Source: Candidatus Gastranaerophilales bacterium (GTDB lineage Bacteria > Cyanobacteriota > Vampirovibrionia > Gastranaerophilales > Gastranaerophilaceae). From it: 64,000 nucleotides of DNA. Both the position numbers and the translations under genes were made by a program. Positions 26,451 to 35,823 of this stretch are shown here, one piece after another (the stretch's first letter is position 1; every line of letters begins with the position of its first letter). Location: NCBI GenBank assembly GCA_944325785.1, contig CALVBN010000005.1, positions 1 through 64,000 on the forward strand, given 5' to 3'. The notes beneath the pieces were generated by a model. That model had not been told where the DNA came from and made no database searches. It was given only the letters and a program-made list of their open reading frames with translations.

Positions 26451-27197
26451 CTAGGGTTTTTCCAGTATGATTTTTATGCTGACAGTTGAGAAGTTTTTCT
26501 TGTTGTATTTTTTTAATCTTTTTAGGGTTGCCTCGTCCGGATACTTGGACTCATGCCAGTCGCGAAACTCGCGGATTCTAAATTTACTGCGGTTTATTAT
26601 ATCAAGATAATCATCAAAGAAAAGTCTGTTGGTGCTGTTTCCGCGTACTATCTGGTTAACAATTCTTTTGCAGGTTTCTTCGTCGTAATTTTGCGAAAGC
26701 TTTTCATACAGTTCTTCTTCCGAATAAATCAAATGACCCCAATTATCCAGTTTTAAATTATTAAAATTAATCCAGCCGTATTTAGGCGAAGAAATACTTG
26801 TGTGATGTCCTTTGTAGCAGGAATAAATCGGCCCCATTAATGCGCTCAAAGAACCGCCGGAGGCTAATAAGCCGTACATATGGTTTAAGGATTCTTCCAG
26901 ATTCATAATGTGTTCAAAACAATTTGTCGAGAATATTAAATCAAACCCCTCATCTTTTGTGAAATCAGAAATGTATTCTTTATATGTTTTGTAAAAATCA
27001 TTGTTATTTTGGGCAGAAGATTTATACGGGTCAACGCAAGTCCAGGATTGCACACCTAGTTTTTGCGCAACATCTGGAGGTGTAATCCCCCCGACTTCAA
27101 GCACTTTTTTATTATAAAACATTTGTCTTGTATCACAGTCTTTAATATGATTTTTTTCCCAGACCTGCAAATTTATCATATCATCATCTGTAATCAT
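26451..27197 (-). CDS. Class I SAM-dependent methyltransferase
   Basis: The 248-residue protein has a Rossmann methyltransferase core: motif I VLEVGG (about 31-36), an acidic residue after the second strand (TCVDPYK), DLIFSTNCFEHI for motif IV, and GGSLSALMGP for the post-motif region. The closest type is the Methyltransf_11/23 group acting on small molecules or glycans; the substrate is unknown. CGGAGG is 4 nt before the ATG. The start codon overlaps the end of a truncated upstream frame, which suggests the two were once translationally coupled. Confidence 0.8.
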   Translation of the reverse strand: MITDDDMINLQVWEKNHIKDCDTRQMFYNKKVLEVGGITPPDVAQKLGVQSWTCVDPYKSSAQNNNDFYKTYKEYISDFTKDEGFDLIFSTNCFEHIMNLEESLNHMYGLLASGGSLSALMGPIYSCYKGHHTSISSPKYGWINFNNLKLDNWGHLIYSEEELYEKLSQNYDEETCKRIVNQIVRGNSTNRLFFDDYLDIINRSKFRIREFRDWHESKYPDEATLKRLKKYNKKNFSTVSIKIILEKP

Positions 27198-27313
27198 TGA
27201 ACCTCCGTTTTTCCATAATTAAAACTGCATCAGATAAATCGGAGTAATAGCTTAGAGCCATTTCTTCCATAAGATGTTCCGGCAGAAAGTTTCTGTCAAA
27301 TGATATCAATCAT
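27184..27313 (-). pseudogene. C-terminal remnant of a gene cut by a repeat element
   Basis: An open frame of about 40 codons without a start (ISFDRNFLPEHLMEEMALSY, later AVLIMEKRRFNDYR) ends in TGA overlapping the methyltransferase start by 14 bp. Its 5' side stops being coding exactly at the palindromic element beginning at 27314. Beyond the element, a short frame MPYIIFDNGVSVYYHDK (27536-27483) may be another piece, but this is uncertain. Confidence 0.5.
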
Positions 27314-27460
27314 GTAGGGTGGGCAAAGCCTCTTTGTTATAGGTATTTTTAAATTATTTTGTGTATGGCGTGCCCACCGATTAATTTAAGTTTATGGTGG
27401 GCACGCTGTACCAAGTTAAAACCAATTATTTGCAATTTAATTTAGCTTTGCCCACCCTAC
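27314..27460. mobile_element. 147-bp MITE-like palindromic element (GTAGGGTGGGCAAAGC)
   Basis: Perfect 16-bp terminal inverted repeats, GTAGGGTGGGCAAAGC and GCTTTGCCCACCCTAC, surround an internal inverted pair, GCGTGCCCACC and GGTGGGCACGC. No coding capacity. It interrupts a reading frame on its left. The remaining gene-free sequence to 27716 shows only a short inverted repeat near 27690-27710 (CCGG...CCGG). Confidence 0.75.
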
Positions 27461-27716
27461 CTGGCTATACAAATATCACCAATTATTTGTCATGATAGTA
27501 TACAGACACCCCATTGTCAAATATAATATAGGGCATTTGTGTCGTTTACAGGGTGATTTGAGAGCCTAATAAAAATAGACAAAGTCAACACGGATATTGA
27601 ATGTTATAGGAAACTGATGAAAAATTGAGAGTAATAAAGAATTGAATTGAAAACATTTTATAAAGAATAGCGGATAAAGTCCGTTTTCAGCCGGTTTATA
27701 ATCACGCCGGAAAACT

Positions 27717-27965
27717 CTACAGCGGAATGTTGCAATTCTCCAAAGTTTTTTGCAGGTTATTGTATGTTTGAGTTATGTATTCTTCAAGAATGTTACTAAT
27801 GCTGTACCATTCAGTTGTTTTTTCATAATATATTTCGTTTTGCATACAGTACATAAGAAGGGCAAATGCCTGTTTTACGGTATTTATCCTCATAAGATGC
27901 TCTGTTATTTTTTCTGCCTGCTCTTCCGAAATTGAATATATTTTTTCCATATGATAAAAGTCCAT
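27717..27965 (-). CDS. Hypothetical protein, 82 aa
   Basis: The 82-residue, mostly helical acidic protein contains KIYSISEEQAEKITEHLMRI and ILEEYITQTYNNLQKTLEN. No family recognised, no membrane segment. Start sites at 27965 and 27950 both lack a good ribosome site. A consensus-like promoter (TTGACG at 28023-28018, 18 bp, TAATAT at 27999-27994) supports expression. It is divergent from the small helix-turn-helix gene, with overlapping promoter regions, so that protein could regulate it. Confidence 0.55.
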   Translation of the reverse strand: MDFYHMEKIYSISEEQAEKITEHLMRINTVKQAFALLMYCMQNEIYYEKTTEWYSISNILEEYITQTYNNLQKTLENCNIPL

Positions 27966-28077
27966 TCTTTATTAAACTAGAAATTGTACTCTAATATTAG
28001 CATATCAGCTCTATAAACGTCAAGATAAATATAGAAGTCTAGCGATATATTTAGAGTATAAATTATAATATTAGAAT

Positions 28078-28284
28078 ATGAACGCTATAAATGAAGTTAA
28101 AATGCTGGCAGCAAAAAAAGGAATGACGCTTACAAATCTGGCAAAATACATGGCAGAACATTCTGATAAGAAGTATTCGCTGGACCTTTTATCAAAAAAA
28201 TTAAGAGCCAATACAATCAGATATTCAGAAATGAAATTGATTGCAGAAGCTCTTAATATGGAATTAATCTTTATTGATAAATAA
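28078..28284 (+). CDS. Small helix-turn-helix (Cro/CI-like) protein
   Basis: The 68-residue protein is almost only a DNA-binding domain: KGMTLTNLAKYMAEHSDKKY, then SLDLLSKKLRANTIRYSEMK and a final LNMELIFIDK, matching small XRE-type regulators. It probably controls its own gene and the divergent 82-residue gene. No ribosome site is visible. TATAAT (28064-28069) lies 8 nt before the ATG, consistent with a leaderless message. It ends 3 bp from the convergent metG stop codon. Confidence 0.75.
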   Translation: MNAINEVKMLAAKKGMTLTNLAKYMAEHSDKKYSLDLLSKKLRANTIRYSEMKLIAEALNMELIFIDK

Positions 28285-28287
28285 ATT

Positions 28288-29844
28288 TTATTTCTTTTTG
28301 TCTGCGAGTTCGCTATCCATACGCAAGAATACGGGTTTGATATTTTCTTTGTCAATCAAATGTCCTGCCTTTAGGCTTTCGCAGGTTATGTCATCCAGTT
28401 TTGTTTTGATATCATAACCGAGCTGTTCAGCCATTGCTTGTGCAATATTCGGGCAGTAAGGATAGATCAAGGACGCGATTACTGTCATAACTTGAAGCAC
28501 ATTTGTTAAAACTTCTCCGCATCTGTCCATCTGACCTTCTTTTGCCAGAGTCCAGGGTGCATTATCTGTTACGTATTTGTTTGTAATATCAACAAGCTCG
28601 ATGATTTTCTGAGCTGCTTCTTGAACCTCAAAGTAGTCAAAGTGGTGTTTTACAGCTTTAACTGTTTCAAGCGCTTGATTTTTAAGCTCGTTTTTCCCGA
28701 GGAATTCCGGCTTAATATCACCGTCAAAATATTTAACAAGCATAGAGAGTGTTCTGTTTAAAAGATTTCCCATAGAGTTTGCAAGGTGCGCGTTAACTTT
28801 TTCTTTAAAGTCTTCGTCGGAATAGTTTCCGTCTTTACCGCAGGGGGCAGAGGAAGCCATATAATATCTCAATGGATCCGGAATCTCAAGATTGAAGGCT
28901 TCTAAAACGGAAGTCGGAGAGATTACATTTCCCAGTGATTTTGACATTTTTGTCTGGTCAATAGTAATCCAGCCGTGTGCAAGAATATGTTTCGGAAGCG
29001 GTAAATCAAGAGCCATAAGGATTGCAATCCAGTATATGCTGTGGAATTTTAAAATATCCTTGCCGATTACCTGCACATCTGCCGGCCACAAATTTTTGAA
29101 TTTGTCATCGCTTTCGCCGTCCGGATTGTATCCTATTGCGGTAATATAGTTAGACAAAGCATCAATCCAAACATATATAACCTGTTCTGGATTATCTAAT
29201 ACCGGAATACCCCAGCTTACATTGCTTTTTACTCGTGATACGGAAATATCTTCGATGTTTTCAAGCTGGTTCAAAACTTCATTTGCACGGAATGCCGGCA
29301 CGATAAAATCCGGATTTGTTTTGATATGCTTGATAATAGCGTCTTTGTATTTTGTGAGTTTAAAGAAATAATTTTCTTCTTCAACAACTTCCGGTTTTTT
29401 GAGGTGATCCGGACAGAGTCCGTCTTCTGTCAAATCTTTTTCGCTCAAGAAAGCTTCGCATCCGGAGCAGTAAAGCCCTGTATAAGCGTGTTTATAGATA
29501 TCGCCTTTTTCAACAAGTTTCTTGAAAATCTTTTGTACGATTTCTTCGTGCTGTTTGTCGGTTGTTCTTATAAATTGAGAATAATCAACATCCAGAGCTT
29601 TCCAGGCATCAATAAATTTTTGTGCGTTCATGTCGCAGAAATCTTTTGGAGAAATACCTTTTTCTCCTGCGGTTTTTTGGATTTTAATCCCGTGTTCGTC
29701 TGTACCTGTGAGGAAATACGTATTTTCGCATCTTTGTGTAAAATGTCTGTATATAACATCTGTTAAGATTTTTTCATAAGCGTGTCCGATATGAGGCGCA
29801 CCGTTTACATAATCTATTGCTGTTGTTGTATAAAATTTAGTCAT
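28288..29844 (-). CDS. metG: Methionine--tRNA ligase
   Basis: The 518-residue class I synthetase charges tRNA-Met. It has the HIGH motif (PHIGHAYEK, about 17-25), the zinc knuckle YCSGCEAFLSEKDLTEDGLC with CPDH, the methionine-site WIDALSNYI, and KMSKS (QTKMSKSLGN). The C-terminal tRNA-binding OB domain present in longer MetG proteins is absent, as in many short bacterial forms. AAGGA precedes the ATG. The gene is convergent with the small helix-turn-helix gene. Confidence 0.97.
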   Translation of the reverse strand: MTKFYTTTAIDYVNGAPHIGHAYEKILTDVIYRHFTQRCENTYFLTGTDEHGIKIQKTAGEKGISPKDFCDMNAQKFIDAWKALDVDYSQFIRTTDKQHEEIVQKIFKKLVEKGDIYKHAYTGLYCSGCEAFLSEKDLTEDGLCPDHLKKPEVVEEENYFFKLTKYKDAIIKHIKTNPDFIVPAFRANEVLNQLENIEDISVSRVKSNVSWGIPVLDNPEQVIYVWIDALSNYITAIGYNPDGESDDKFKNLWPADVQVIGKDILKFHSIYWIAILMALDLPLPKHILAHGWITIDQTKMSKSLGNVISPTSVLEAFNLEIPDPLRYYMASSAPCGKDGNYSDEDFKEKVNAHLANSMGNLLNRTLSMLVKYFDGDIKPEFLGKNELKNQALETVKAVKHHFDYFEVQEAAQKIIELVDITNKYVTDNAPWTLAKEGQMDRCGEVLTNVLQVMTVIASLIYPYCPNIAQAMAEQLGYDIKTKLDDITCESLKAGHLIDKENIKPVFLRMDSELADKKK

Positions 29845-30069
29845 AATCTCAATTCCTTCTAATATTTTTCTTGAAATTGATTATAACATAAAAAAGCACA
29901 ACACATTTTGGGTTAGATTAGACAGGCTTTTTTTTAATTTCCAAAAAATACAATAGTTAATAACCGGCTGGATTGCTTTGAGCTAAGTGTTCTCGCAAAG
30001 ACCTGGCGCGGGTTTCACGGGTTTGGTATTATTTAAAAGCTCATAAAAAGCGATAAAATTTAATATAAA

Positions 30070-32703
30070 TTATTCAAATTTTACATCACCTGCCATTATT
30101 TGTTTAAGCTTGTAGGTCAAATATTCTTCGCTGTTTGTTTTAGGCGCATTCGGGTTCTTTTTCTGCTTTAATCTTTGAGCCTGTGTAAGCTGTTTTAAGT
30201 TTTCTTTTTCTTGTTTTGCAATCTGTCCTTCATACAGCTTATGCTCCATAAAATACTTCATACCTTTTTGACCGCCCGCAAACACTTTGGCGCTTTTAGA
30301 TTCGTGACCTAGAACATCAACAAAATCAAATGACATAATTGAGGCTCTTAATTGGTCCAGAGAGTTAGTTGCGGAAACACGTGATTTATACATATTTAAT
30401 TGTGTTGAATTAGGTATGATATTAAATTTTTGCATTATACCGTCTGTTAGTGTTAACACTTTTTCATTATTTAGTGTTGTAATCTTTGTATCAAAATCAA
30501 AGAAATATTTTTTGAGTTCACTGCTTACTTTTTCTACTGCTTCCTTCTGGGTCATTCCTGACGGAAGTTTGGCGCCGTCTAGAACATATTCGGCAATATC
30601 CTTTATATTACCCTGTTTTACGTAATTGGTTAAATTCAGAGCATGCAATGACTGTTCTGCATTCAAATTAATAACGTTTCCGGTATCTATCAGCGTGAAC
30701 AATTTTCCTTTCCGTGTTCTCAAAACGTTAGGGTCAATGAAGATATTTCCCGGATGGATATCAGCGTGAATTGCTTTTCCGTTTTTATTGATTTTGTGGA
30801 ATTGTTCAATAAACACTTTCTGGTATTCGTTCAATAAAAAGTCTGCATCATGTTTGTTAAATTTAATATCGGTGAAATCCGGCATGTGTTCTCTTAGTTC
30901 CTGCATCCGTTTTTCAATTTCCTTAATATGAGCCTCCGCAGTTTCTTTGCCAAGCTTTTCTGCAGCTTCTTTTTCCAGATAAAGACTGTTCATCTTCAGA
31001 AACGACGCCAGGCTTATACCGTTAGCTTTTTCCATAACATATACATTATTTTTTACCTTGACCGGTTTTACCACATGTGCAACATTTGTATGTTTTGCAA
31101 GTTCAAGTGCAGCATCCATTTCATTTTTTAAATCAACTTCTTTTAAAATGCCGTCTGCTAAATCATCAATATTTCTAAGCAGATATTCTTTTTCATCCGC
31201 TGTTTTATCTGTTATATTTTTAACTGTTTCAATAAATTTTTCTTTATCTTGAAGAATTTTTTCTTTTGTAATACCGTCTTTTAGAATTTTGACGCAAACT
31301 TCTCTGCCGTCCGGAGATTTAGCCAGATAGGTTTCGGCAACTGTTCCGACCCCTAAAAGCTTGCGTACTTTATATTCCTCTCCGAGGTTTTGGTTTATAT
31401 AATTCTGTGCTTGTTCCAGAGTTCTTGTGGGCGGACATTTTTCTTTCAATGCTTCGCTGAGAGGACTGTTATCATTGGAAATCTGTTTCATTTTAACCGC
31501 AAATAAATTTTCCTGCGTAAGTGTTTTTATTTTATTGTCCATGGAAATCTTGTCATTATTTATAATTGTTTTGACATTTGGTGAATCCAATAACATGTCT
31601 TCCAGCTGTTTATATGCAGAAATATTTTTAACATCCGGCTCTTTTAATTTTGCGTCTGCAAGTTTTTGGGAAACCTTTGTTATATTTTCATTAAATACTT
31701 TTGTATAGTTTCCTTTTTTAACGAGCGGAACCGCAAGGGCAGCTGTTGTCAGTCCAGTTGCCAGAATGTCATTGCTTAAATTATCCGCATATCCTTTCAA
31801 TGATTTGTTTTTATCTGTTTTTTGAGCAACAAAATACCTGTTAAGGCTGTTGCCGATAAGATATAAAGGTGCCCCGATAACTCCGCCGAGACTGATTAAA
31901 GGCATCATTAAACCGTTGATTGTTCCGGATAAGAAATTTTTGAAATTTGTCTTTCTGCGTTCAGCTTTCAGACGTTTTTTCTCTTGTTTAGCTGCACTTT
32001 TTTGAGCGGCATTGCGAAGTTTTTTCTTGCCGTAGACTTTTTCATCAACTTTAAATTCTTGTGAACCGATTCTGTTTAGTTTTAGTGTCCAGTATTTAGC
32101 AATTCCTCCGGCTAATGCTGCGAAGCCGACGGAAATTGCCGTCATTTTTTTATTTGAATGAAGCGTATCCAGAGTCTTTTTTGTCAAATTAAGGATTTTG
32201 CTTAGGTTCTTTTTATATTTAGGAGATTTCTTGGTATCCTTTGCAATAGCCTCTTCTCCGCTTTTGATAAGTTTTCGGATGCTGTCTTCCAGAGGTTTAT
32301 TGACCTTTATTCCTGCTGTTGTATATTTTAACCCTTGATTAAGTTTGTAGAACGTAAATCCTGCGGCAGAAACAGATACAGCATCTCCGGCAAGCTGGGC
32401 AGCATTTTCCTGTGAAGAATTATAATTATGAACAGCCTGCGCAAGTTCTTGTTTGGATATTTTGCCGTTTTTCTCCTCAAGAATTTTTTTCTGGATTTTT
32501 TCAGAACCCCAGCCCAAGCCGGTTGTGTTTTTAATCCAGTTATACATCTTTTCAATCAAGCCGTTATTTTTACGTCTTTCCCTGCGGAAATATTCATCTC
32601 CTGTGATTAAAGTTCTGTTTGGAGTGATATTTTTATTAGGATTTGCTTTCGGCGTAATACCGATTTGAGGACGTAATGCTGTATTATTAGCAATTTCCGG
32701 CAT
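30070..32703 (-). CDS. Large protein with a C-terminal ABC1/UbiB-like kinase domain
   Basis: The 877-residue protein has a basic N-terminal half with several hydrophobic stretches (about 95-115, 190-205, 255-290, 320-335). A C-terminal half (about 440-750) follows the atypical kinase pattern: VAETYLAKSPDGREVCVKIL with the ATP-binding lysine, a Glu region (LLRNIDDLADGILKEVDLKN), VYVMEKANGISL, the catalytic HADIHPGNIFI and the metal-binding LIDTG. UbiB-type proteins are ATPases linked to quinone and lipid metabolism, and the D-H-P-G-N motif is their hallmark. The N-terminal membrane part is not a UbiB feature, so the role is open. TAGGAG precedes the ATG; gene stands alone. Confidence 0.7.
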   Translation of the reverse strand: MPEIANNTALRPQIGITPKANPNKNITPNRTLITGDEYFRRERRKNNGLIEKMYNWIKNTTGLGWGSEKIQKKILEEKNGKISKQELAQAVHNYNSSQENAAQLAGDAVSVSAAGFTFYKLNQGLKYTTAGIKVNKPLEDSIRKLIKSGEEAIAKDTKKSPKYKKNLSKILNLTKKTLDTLHSNKKMTAISVGFAALAGGIAKYWTLKLNRIGSQEFKVDEKVYGKKKLRNAAQKSAAKQEKKRLKAERRKTNFKNFLSGTINGLMMPLISLGGVIGAPLYLIGNSLNRYFVAQKTDKNKSLKGYADNLSNDILATGLTTAALAVPLVKKGNYTKVFNENITKVSQKLADAKLKEPDVKNISAYKQLEDMLLDSPNVKTIINNDKISMDNKIKTLTQENLFAVKMKQISNDNSPLSEALKEKCPPTRTLEQAQNYINQNLGEEYKVRKLLGVGTVAETYLAKSPDGREVCVKILKDGITKEKILQDKEKFIETVKNITDKTADEKEYLLRNIDDLADGILKEVDLKNEMDAALELAKHTNVAHVVKPVKVKNNVYVMEKANGISLASFLKMNSLYLEKEAAEKLGKETAEAHIKEIEKRMQELREHMPDFTDIKFNKHDADFLLNEYQKVFIEQFHKINKNGKAIHADIHPGNIFIDPNVLRTRKGKLFTLIDTGNVINLNAEQSLHALNLTNYVKQGNIKDIAEYVLDGAKLPSGMTQKEAVEKVSSELKKYFFDFDTKITTLNNEKVLTLTDGIMQKFNIIPNSTQLNMYKSRVSATNSLDQLRASIMSFDFVDVLGHESKSAKVFAGGQKGMKYFMEHKLYEGQIAKQEKENLKQLTQAQRLKQKKNPNAPKTNSEEYLTYKLKQIMAGDVKFE

Positions 32704-32801
32704 AATAACTCCTAACTTTATCTTACATATTATAATATGATAAAGTCGAAGAATCCTTGAAAATTGCCTATGTGTAAAGTTTTGTTACGTAAGAGAGTGT
32801 T

Positions 32802-34469
32802 TTATCCTTCCACAGACGCGAGAAGAGCGTTGATTTCTGCTATCAAATCATCGTTATGCGTTTTTACCGCGTTTACAAGAGCTTTCTTTAATAATGATTT
32901 AGCTTTGTTGGGGCTGTTAAAATCAATCATTATCTGGGCTGCGGATTTATAGTTACGTGCAATTTCTTCTGACGAATTTGTTTTTTCATAGTTTTTTACG
33001 GCTTCAGCGTAGTATTTTAACGCCTTGTCGCCTTTTTTAAACTGTACGCAGGCGTCAGCGGTATTAGATAAAACATAGCCTTTCATTGAACTGTCAGTTG
33101 TCTGTTCTATTAATTTACGGGCTACATCATAATAATCAAAAGCATTTTCATCATATTTATCGGTGAAAATATTTGCCATTCTTGTTAAAGAATCTGACTG
33201 ACCGATTAAATCGTCTGATTTACCGGCATATGAAATAGATGTTAAATAGTGATTTAATGCAGGTTCAATTTCGTTTACGTCATCATAAATCTGCGCCATT
33301 GAAAAATGCGCTCTTGATTTTACATTGACATCCGTTGTGTACTGCAAAGACCTGTTGTAGCTGTTTAAAGCCTGTACAAAATGGTCATTGTCATCGTAGA
33401 TTTTACCGATTTCAAGGCATATTCTTGATTGTGTTTCATTATCCTTAAGTTCTGAAGCTCTGATAAAAGCTTCTTTGAACATCTGCATTGCTTTTTGCGG
33501 GTTGTTAGAAAATGCCTGCTTTTTAGCTTCCACAAACAATGACTTTAATTTTGTATCCTGCGGAATGATGGTTATATTAGGTTTTTTAGAAATTGTTTCT
33601 TTTGCCTGCGTGAACTCTTCTTCAAGCGTTAATTCTTCCGGTTCAATCTCTATAATTTCACCGCTGTTCTGCGGAATTTCGCTGATTTCCTCAGTTTCTT
33701 GAACTGCTGTTTCCTGCACTTTAGGTTCAGCTTGCTTCCGCTCCGGCGGATTGTCCGGAAATTTTACAAGGAAATTCGGGTTTACTTCTTCTTCATTATA
33801 ACTGTAGTTGATACGCTGTAAAAATAGTGCATCAAGCCAGTTTTGGACAACTTTTGAATCCTTATTTAAGGTTTCTGAAATATACTTGTCTAAAAGCGAA
33901 GCCGCAATTTTGAGGTTGCTTTGTATCAAATTAACCTGAGGCTGAGGCTCGCGGACCTGCTGTTCTACTATCTGCAGATAATGATTAACCTGTTCTTCAA
34001 TTTCAGCAGGAGTTGCGATAGCTTTTATTGTATTTCTGAAATCTTTAAGAATCTGAGCGATATTAATTTTATTGCTTCTGTGCGTCTGCTGCGGCTGAGG
34101 AGCAGGAGCAGGCTGTGGCTGTCCTATAGGCTGGTATCCTGCCTGGGCAGCTTGATACTGCATCGGGTTTATCTGATGCGGATTATGTCTGATTGGAGGC
34201 GGTGTCTGAACTTGATATGTCTGGCGGTGCGGTGCCGTCGGGTATGCATTGTTTGCAGGTGAATAAACCGCCTGGCGCGGGACTCCCTGCTGTTGAACAT
34301 CCTCTGCTCTTCCGCGTGCAACTACCTGCTGATTTTGTCTTTGCTGGCGCTGGTCTTGAGCATTACTGTTATGCCCGTCTTTGTCGGTGCCGTCGTTTCC
34401 TGCATTATAACTGCCGGTTTCCCTCTGAGGATAGGGACGCGGGCGTATTGTGTTCATTGTGTTAAACAA
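32802..34469 (-). CDS. TPR protein with Gln/Pro-rich N-terminus
   Basis: The 555-residue protein starts with a low-complexity Gln/Pro-rich segment (about 1-130, for example QPQPAPAPQPQQTH). A predicted helical region (135-225) and an acidic linker (240-290) lead to at least five tetratricopeptide repeats (about 305-555: AMQMFKEAFIRASELKDNET, ALNSYNRSLQYT, ALNHYLTSISYA, ALKYYAEAVKNYE, AKSLLKKALVNA). It lacks a signal peptide. I use the TTG start at 34469, whose AAGGAAGGA lies at proper distance; an ATG four codons later would be too far from it. Probably a scaffold; the partner is unknown. Confidence 0.75.
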   Translation of the reverse strand: MFNTMNTIRPRPYPQRETGSYNAGNDGTDKDGHNSNAQDQRQQRQNQQVVARGRAEDVQQQGVPRQAVYSPANNAYPTAPHRQTYQVQTPPPIRHNPHQINPMQYQAAQAGYQPIGQPQPAPAPQPQQTHRSNKINIAQILKDFRNTIKAIATPAEIEEQVNHYLQIVEQQVREPQPQVNLIQSNLKIAASLLDKYISETLNKDSKVVQNWLDALFLQRINYSYNEEEVNPNFLVKFPDNPPERKQAEPKVQETAVQETEEISEIPQNSGEIIEIEPEELTLEEEFTQAKETISKKPNITIIPQDTKLKSLFVEAKKQAFSNNPQKAMQMFKEAFIRASELKDNETQSRICLEIGKIYDDNDHFVQALNSYNRSLQYTTDVNVKSRAHFSMAQIYDDVNEIEPALNHYLTSISYAGKSDDLIGQSDSLTRMANIFTDKYDENAFDYYDVARKLIEQTTDSSMKGYVLSNTADACVQFKKGDKALKYYAEAVKNYEKTNSSEEIARNYKSAAQIMIDFNSPNKAKSLLKKALVNAVKTHNDDLIAEINALLASVEG

Positions 34470-34593
34470 TATAAACCGTCCTTCCTTTTATAATATCGGA
34501 AAATATTTGCGGTTCTTGACCGTTTTATTTAAATTTCATATGTTTGTATGATATTCTTTTAATGAATATCTTTTATAAGTCATGTTTTTGAAT

Positions 34594-34599
34594 TAAAAT
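34594..34599 (+). promoter_or_regulatory. -10 box giving a leaderless coaBC message
   Basis: TAAAAT ends 6 nt before the coaBC ATG; no ribosome site exists. The -35 (TTTTAT, 17 bp upstream) is weak. Confidence 0.5.
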
Positions 34600-34605
34600 A
34601 TTGTT

Positions 34606-35823
34606 ATGCTGAAAAACAAAAACATATTAGTAGGAATAACGGCCGGTATTGCAGGGTATAAAATCTGCGAACTTATCAGAATGTATAAAAAAGCCGGAGC
34701 CAATGTCAGGGTTGTTTTGACTCCAAACGCCCAGCATCTGGTTTCTAAACTTACGCTTCAAACACTTTCAAACAATGAAGTCTATATAGAGAATTTTGAA
34801 ATAAATAATTATAAACCCGAACATATTGCGCTTACTGAAGCGGATATCTTTGTTATAGCACCCGCGACTGCAAACTCAATCGGGAAAATTGCTAACGGAA
34901 TATGCGACAATCTGCTTCTGTCTACAGCCTGCGCATTTGCTAATCCGATGTTAATTGTTCCTGCTATGAATACTAATATGTGGAACAATCCTTTTGTGCA
35001 GGAAAATATCAAAAAGCTTAAAACTGCGGGATATCATATTCTTGAGCCTGCGGACGGTTTTCTTGCCTGCGGTACAAACGGTGTCGGAAGGATGAGAGAA
35101 CCCGAAGATATTTTTGAAAAAACAGTGAAAATTCTTACCGGCAGATTGGATGGCAAAAAAATTCTTATAACAGCCGGAGGAACAAAAGAAAAGATTGATC
35201 CTGTAAGATATATTTCCAACTCTTCTTCCGGAAAAATGGGAATAGCACTTGCTGATAATGCATATTCTATGGGCGCTGATGTAACTTTAATCTCTACATT
35301 CAGCGTTGATAGAAATTACAAAAATATTGTAACCCCGACAGCTTTGGAGATGGAAAAAGCTGTTAAAGAAAATTTTGCCGAACAGGACTGCGTTATTATG
35401 GCATCTGCAGTTGCAGATTATCGTGTAAAAAACTATTCTGAACAAAAAATCAAAAAGGGAGTAAATGAAGGCAAAGACGATGAGTTAACCCTTAAACTTG
35501 TCAAAAATCCGGATATCTTAAAAGAAATTTGTGCGGAAAGAAACGCCTCCAACAGCCGGTCTGCGGGAGTTCGCGTAAAACCTATAATTGCCGGTTTTTG
35601 TGCAGAAAGCGAAAATTTGATAGAAAATGCTAAAATAAAAATACAAAATAAAGGATGCGATTTTCTTATAGCTAATGATATTTCAAGGAAAGATATCGGG
35701 TTTAACAGTGATGAGAATGAAGTTTACATCCTTGACAAAAATCTGAATATCAAGCATATTGAAAAAGATACCAAACAAAATATAGCAAAACGTATTCTGG
35801 AGGAGATTTTTGAACAAGTATGA
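34606..35823 (+). CDS. coaBC: Bifunctional phosphopantothenoylcysteine decarboxylase/ligase CoaBC
   Basis: CoaBC performs two steps of coenzyme A synthesis: joining cysteine to phosphopantothenate, then decarboxylating the product with FMN. In the 405-residue protein the decarboxylase domain (1-180) shows ITAGIAGYK, the active-site HIALTEAD and PAMNTNMW with the substrate clamp ACGTNGVGR. The ligase domain (about 185-400) has ITAGGTKEKIDPVRYISNSS and SGKMG. Its stop overlaps the next gene (nif3-like), so the two are cotranslated. It has no ribosome site and is probably read from a leaderless message. Confidence 0.95.
   Translation: MLKNKNILVGITAGIAGYKICELIRMYKKAGANVRVVLTPNAQHLVSKLTLQTLSNNEVYIENFEINNYKPEHIALTEADIFVIAPATANSIGKIANGICDNLLLSTACAFANPMLIVPAMNTNMWNNPFVQENIKKLKTAGYHILEPADGFLACGTNGVGRMREPEDIFEKTVKILTGRLDGKKILITAGGTKEKIDPVRYISNSSSGKMGIALADNAYSMGADVTLISTFSVDRNYKNIVTPTALEMEKAVKENFAEQDCVIMASAVADYRVKNYSEQKIKKGVNEGKDDELTLKLVKNPDILKEICAERNASNSRSAGVRVKPIIAGFCAESENLIENAKIKIQNKGCDFLIANDISRKDIGFNSDENEVYILDKNLNIKHIEKDTKQNIAKRILEEIFEQV

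Noticed and set aside
27483..27536. Short frame MPYIIFDNGVSVYYHDK as a gene
   Set aside because: Only 17 codons; at most a fragment of the disrupted gene.
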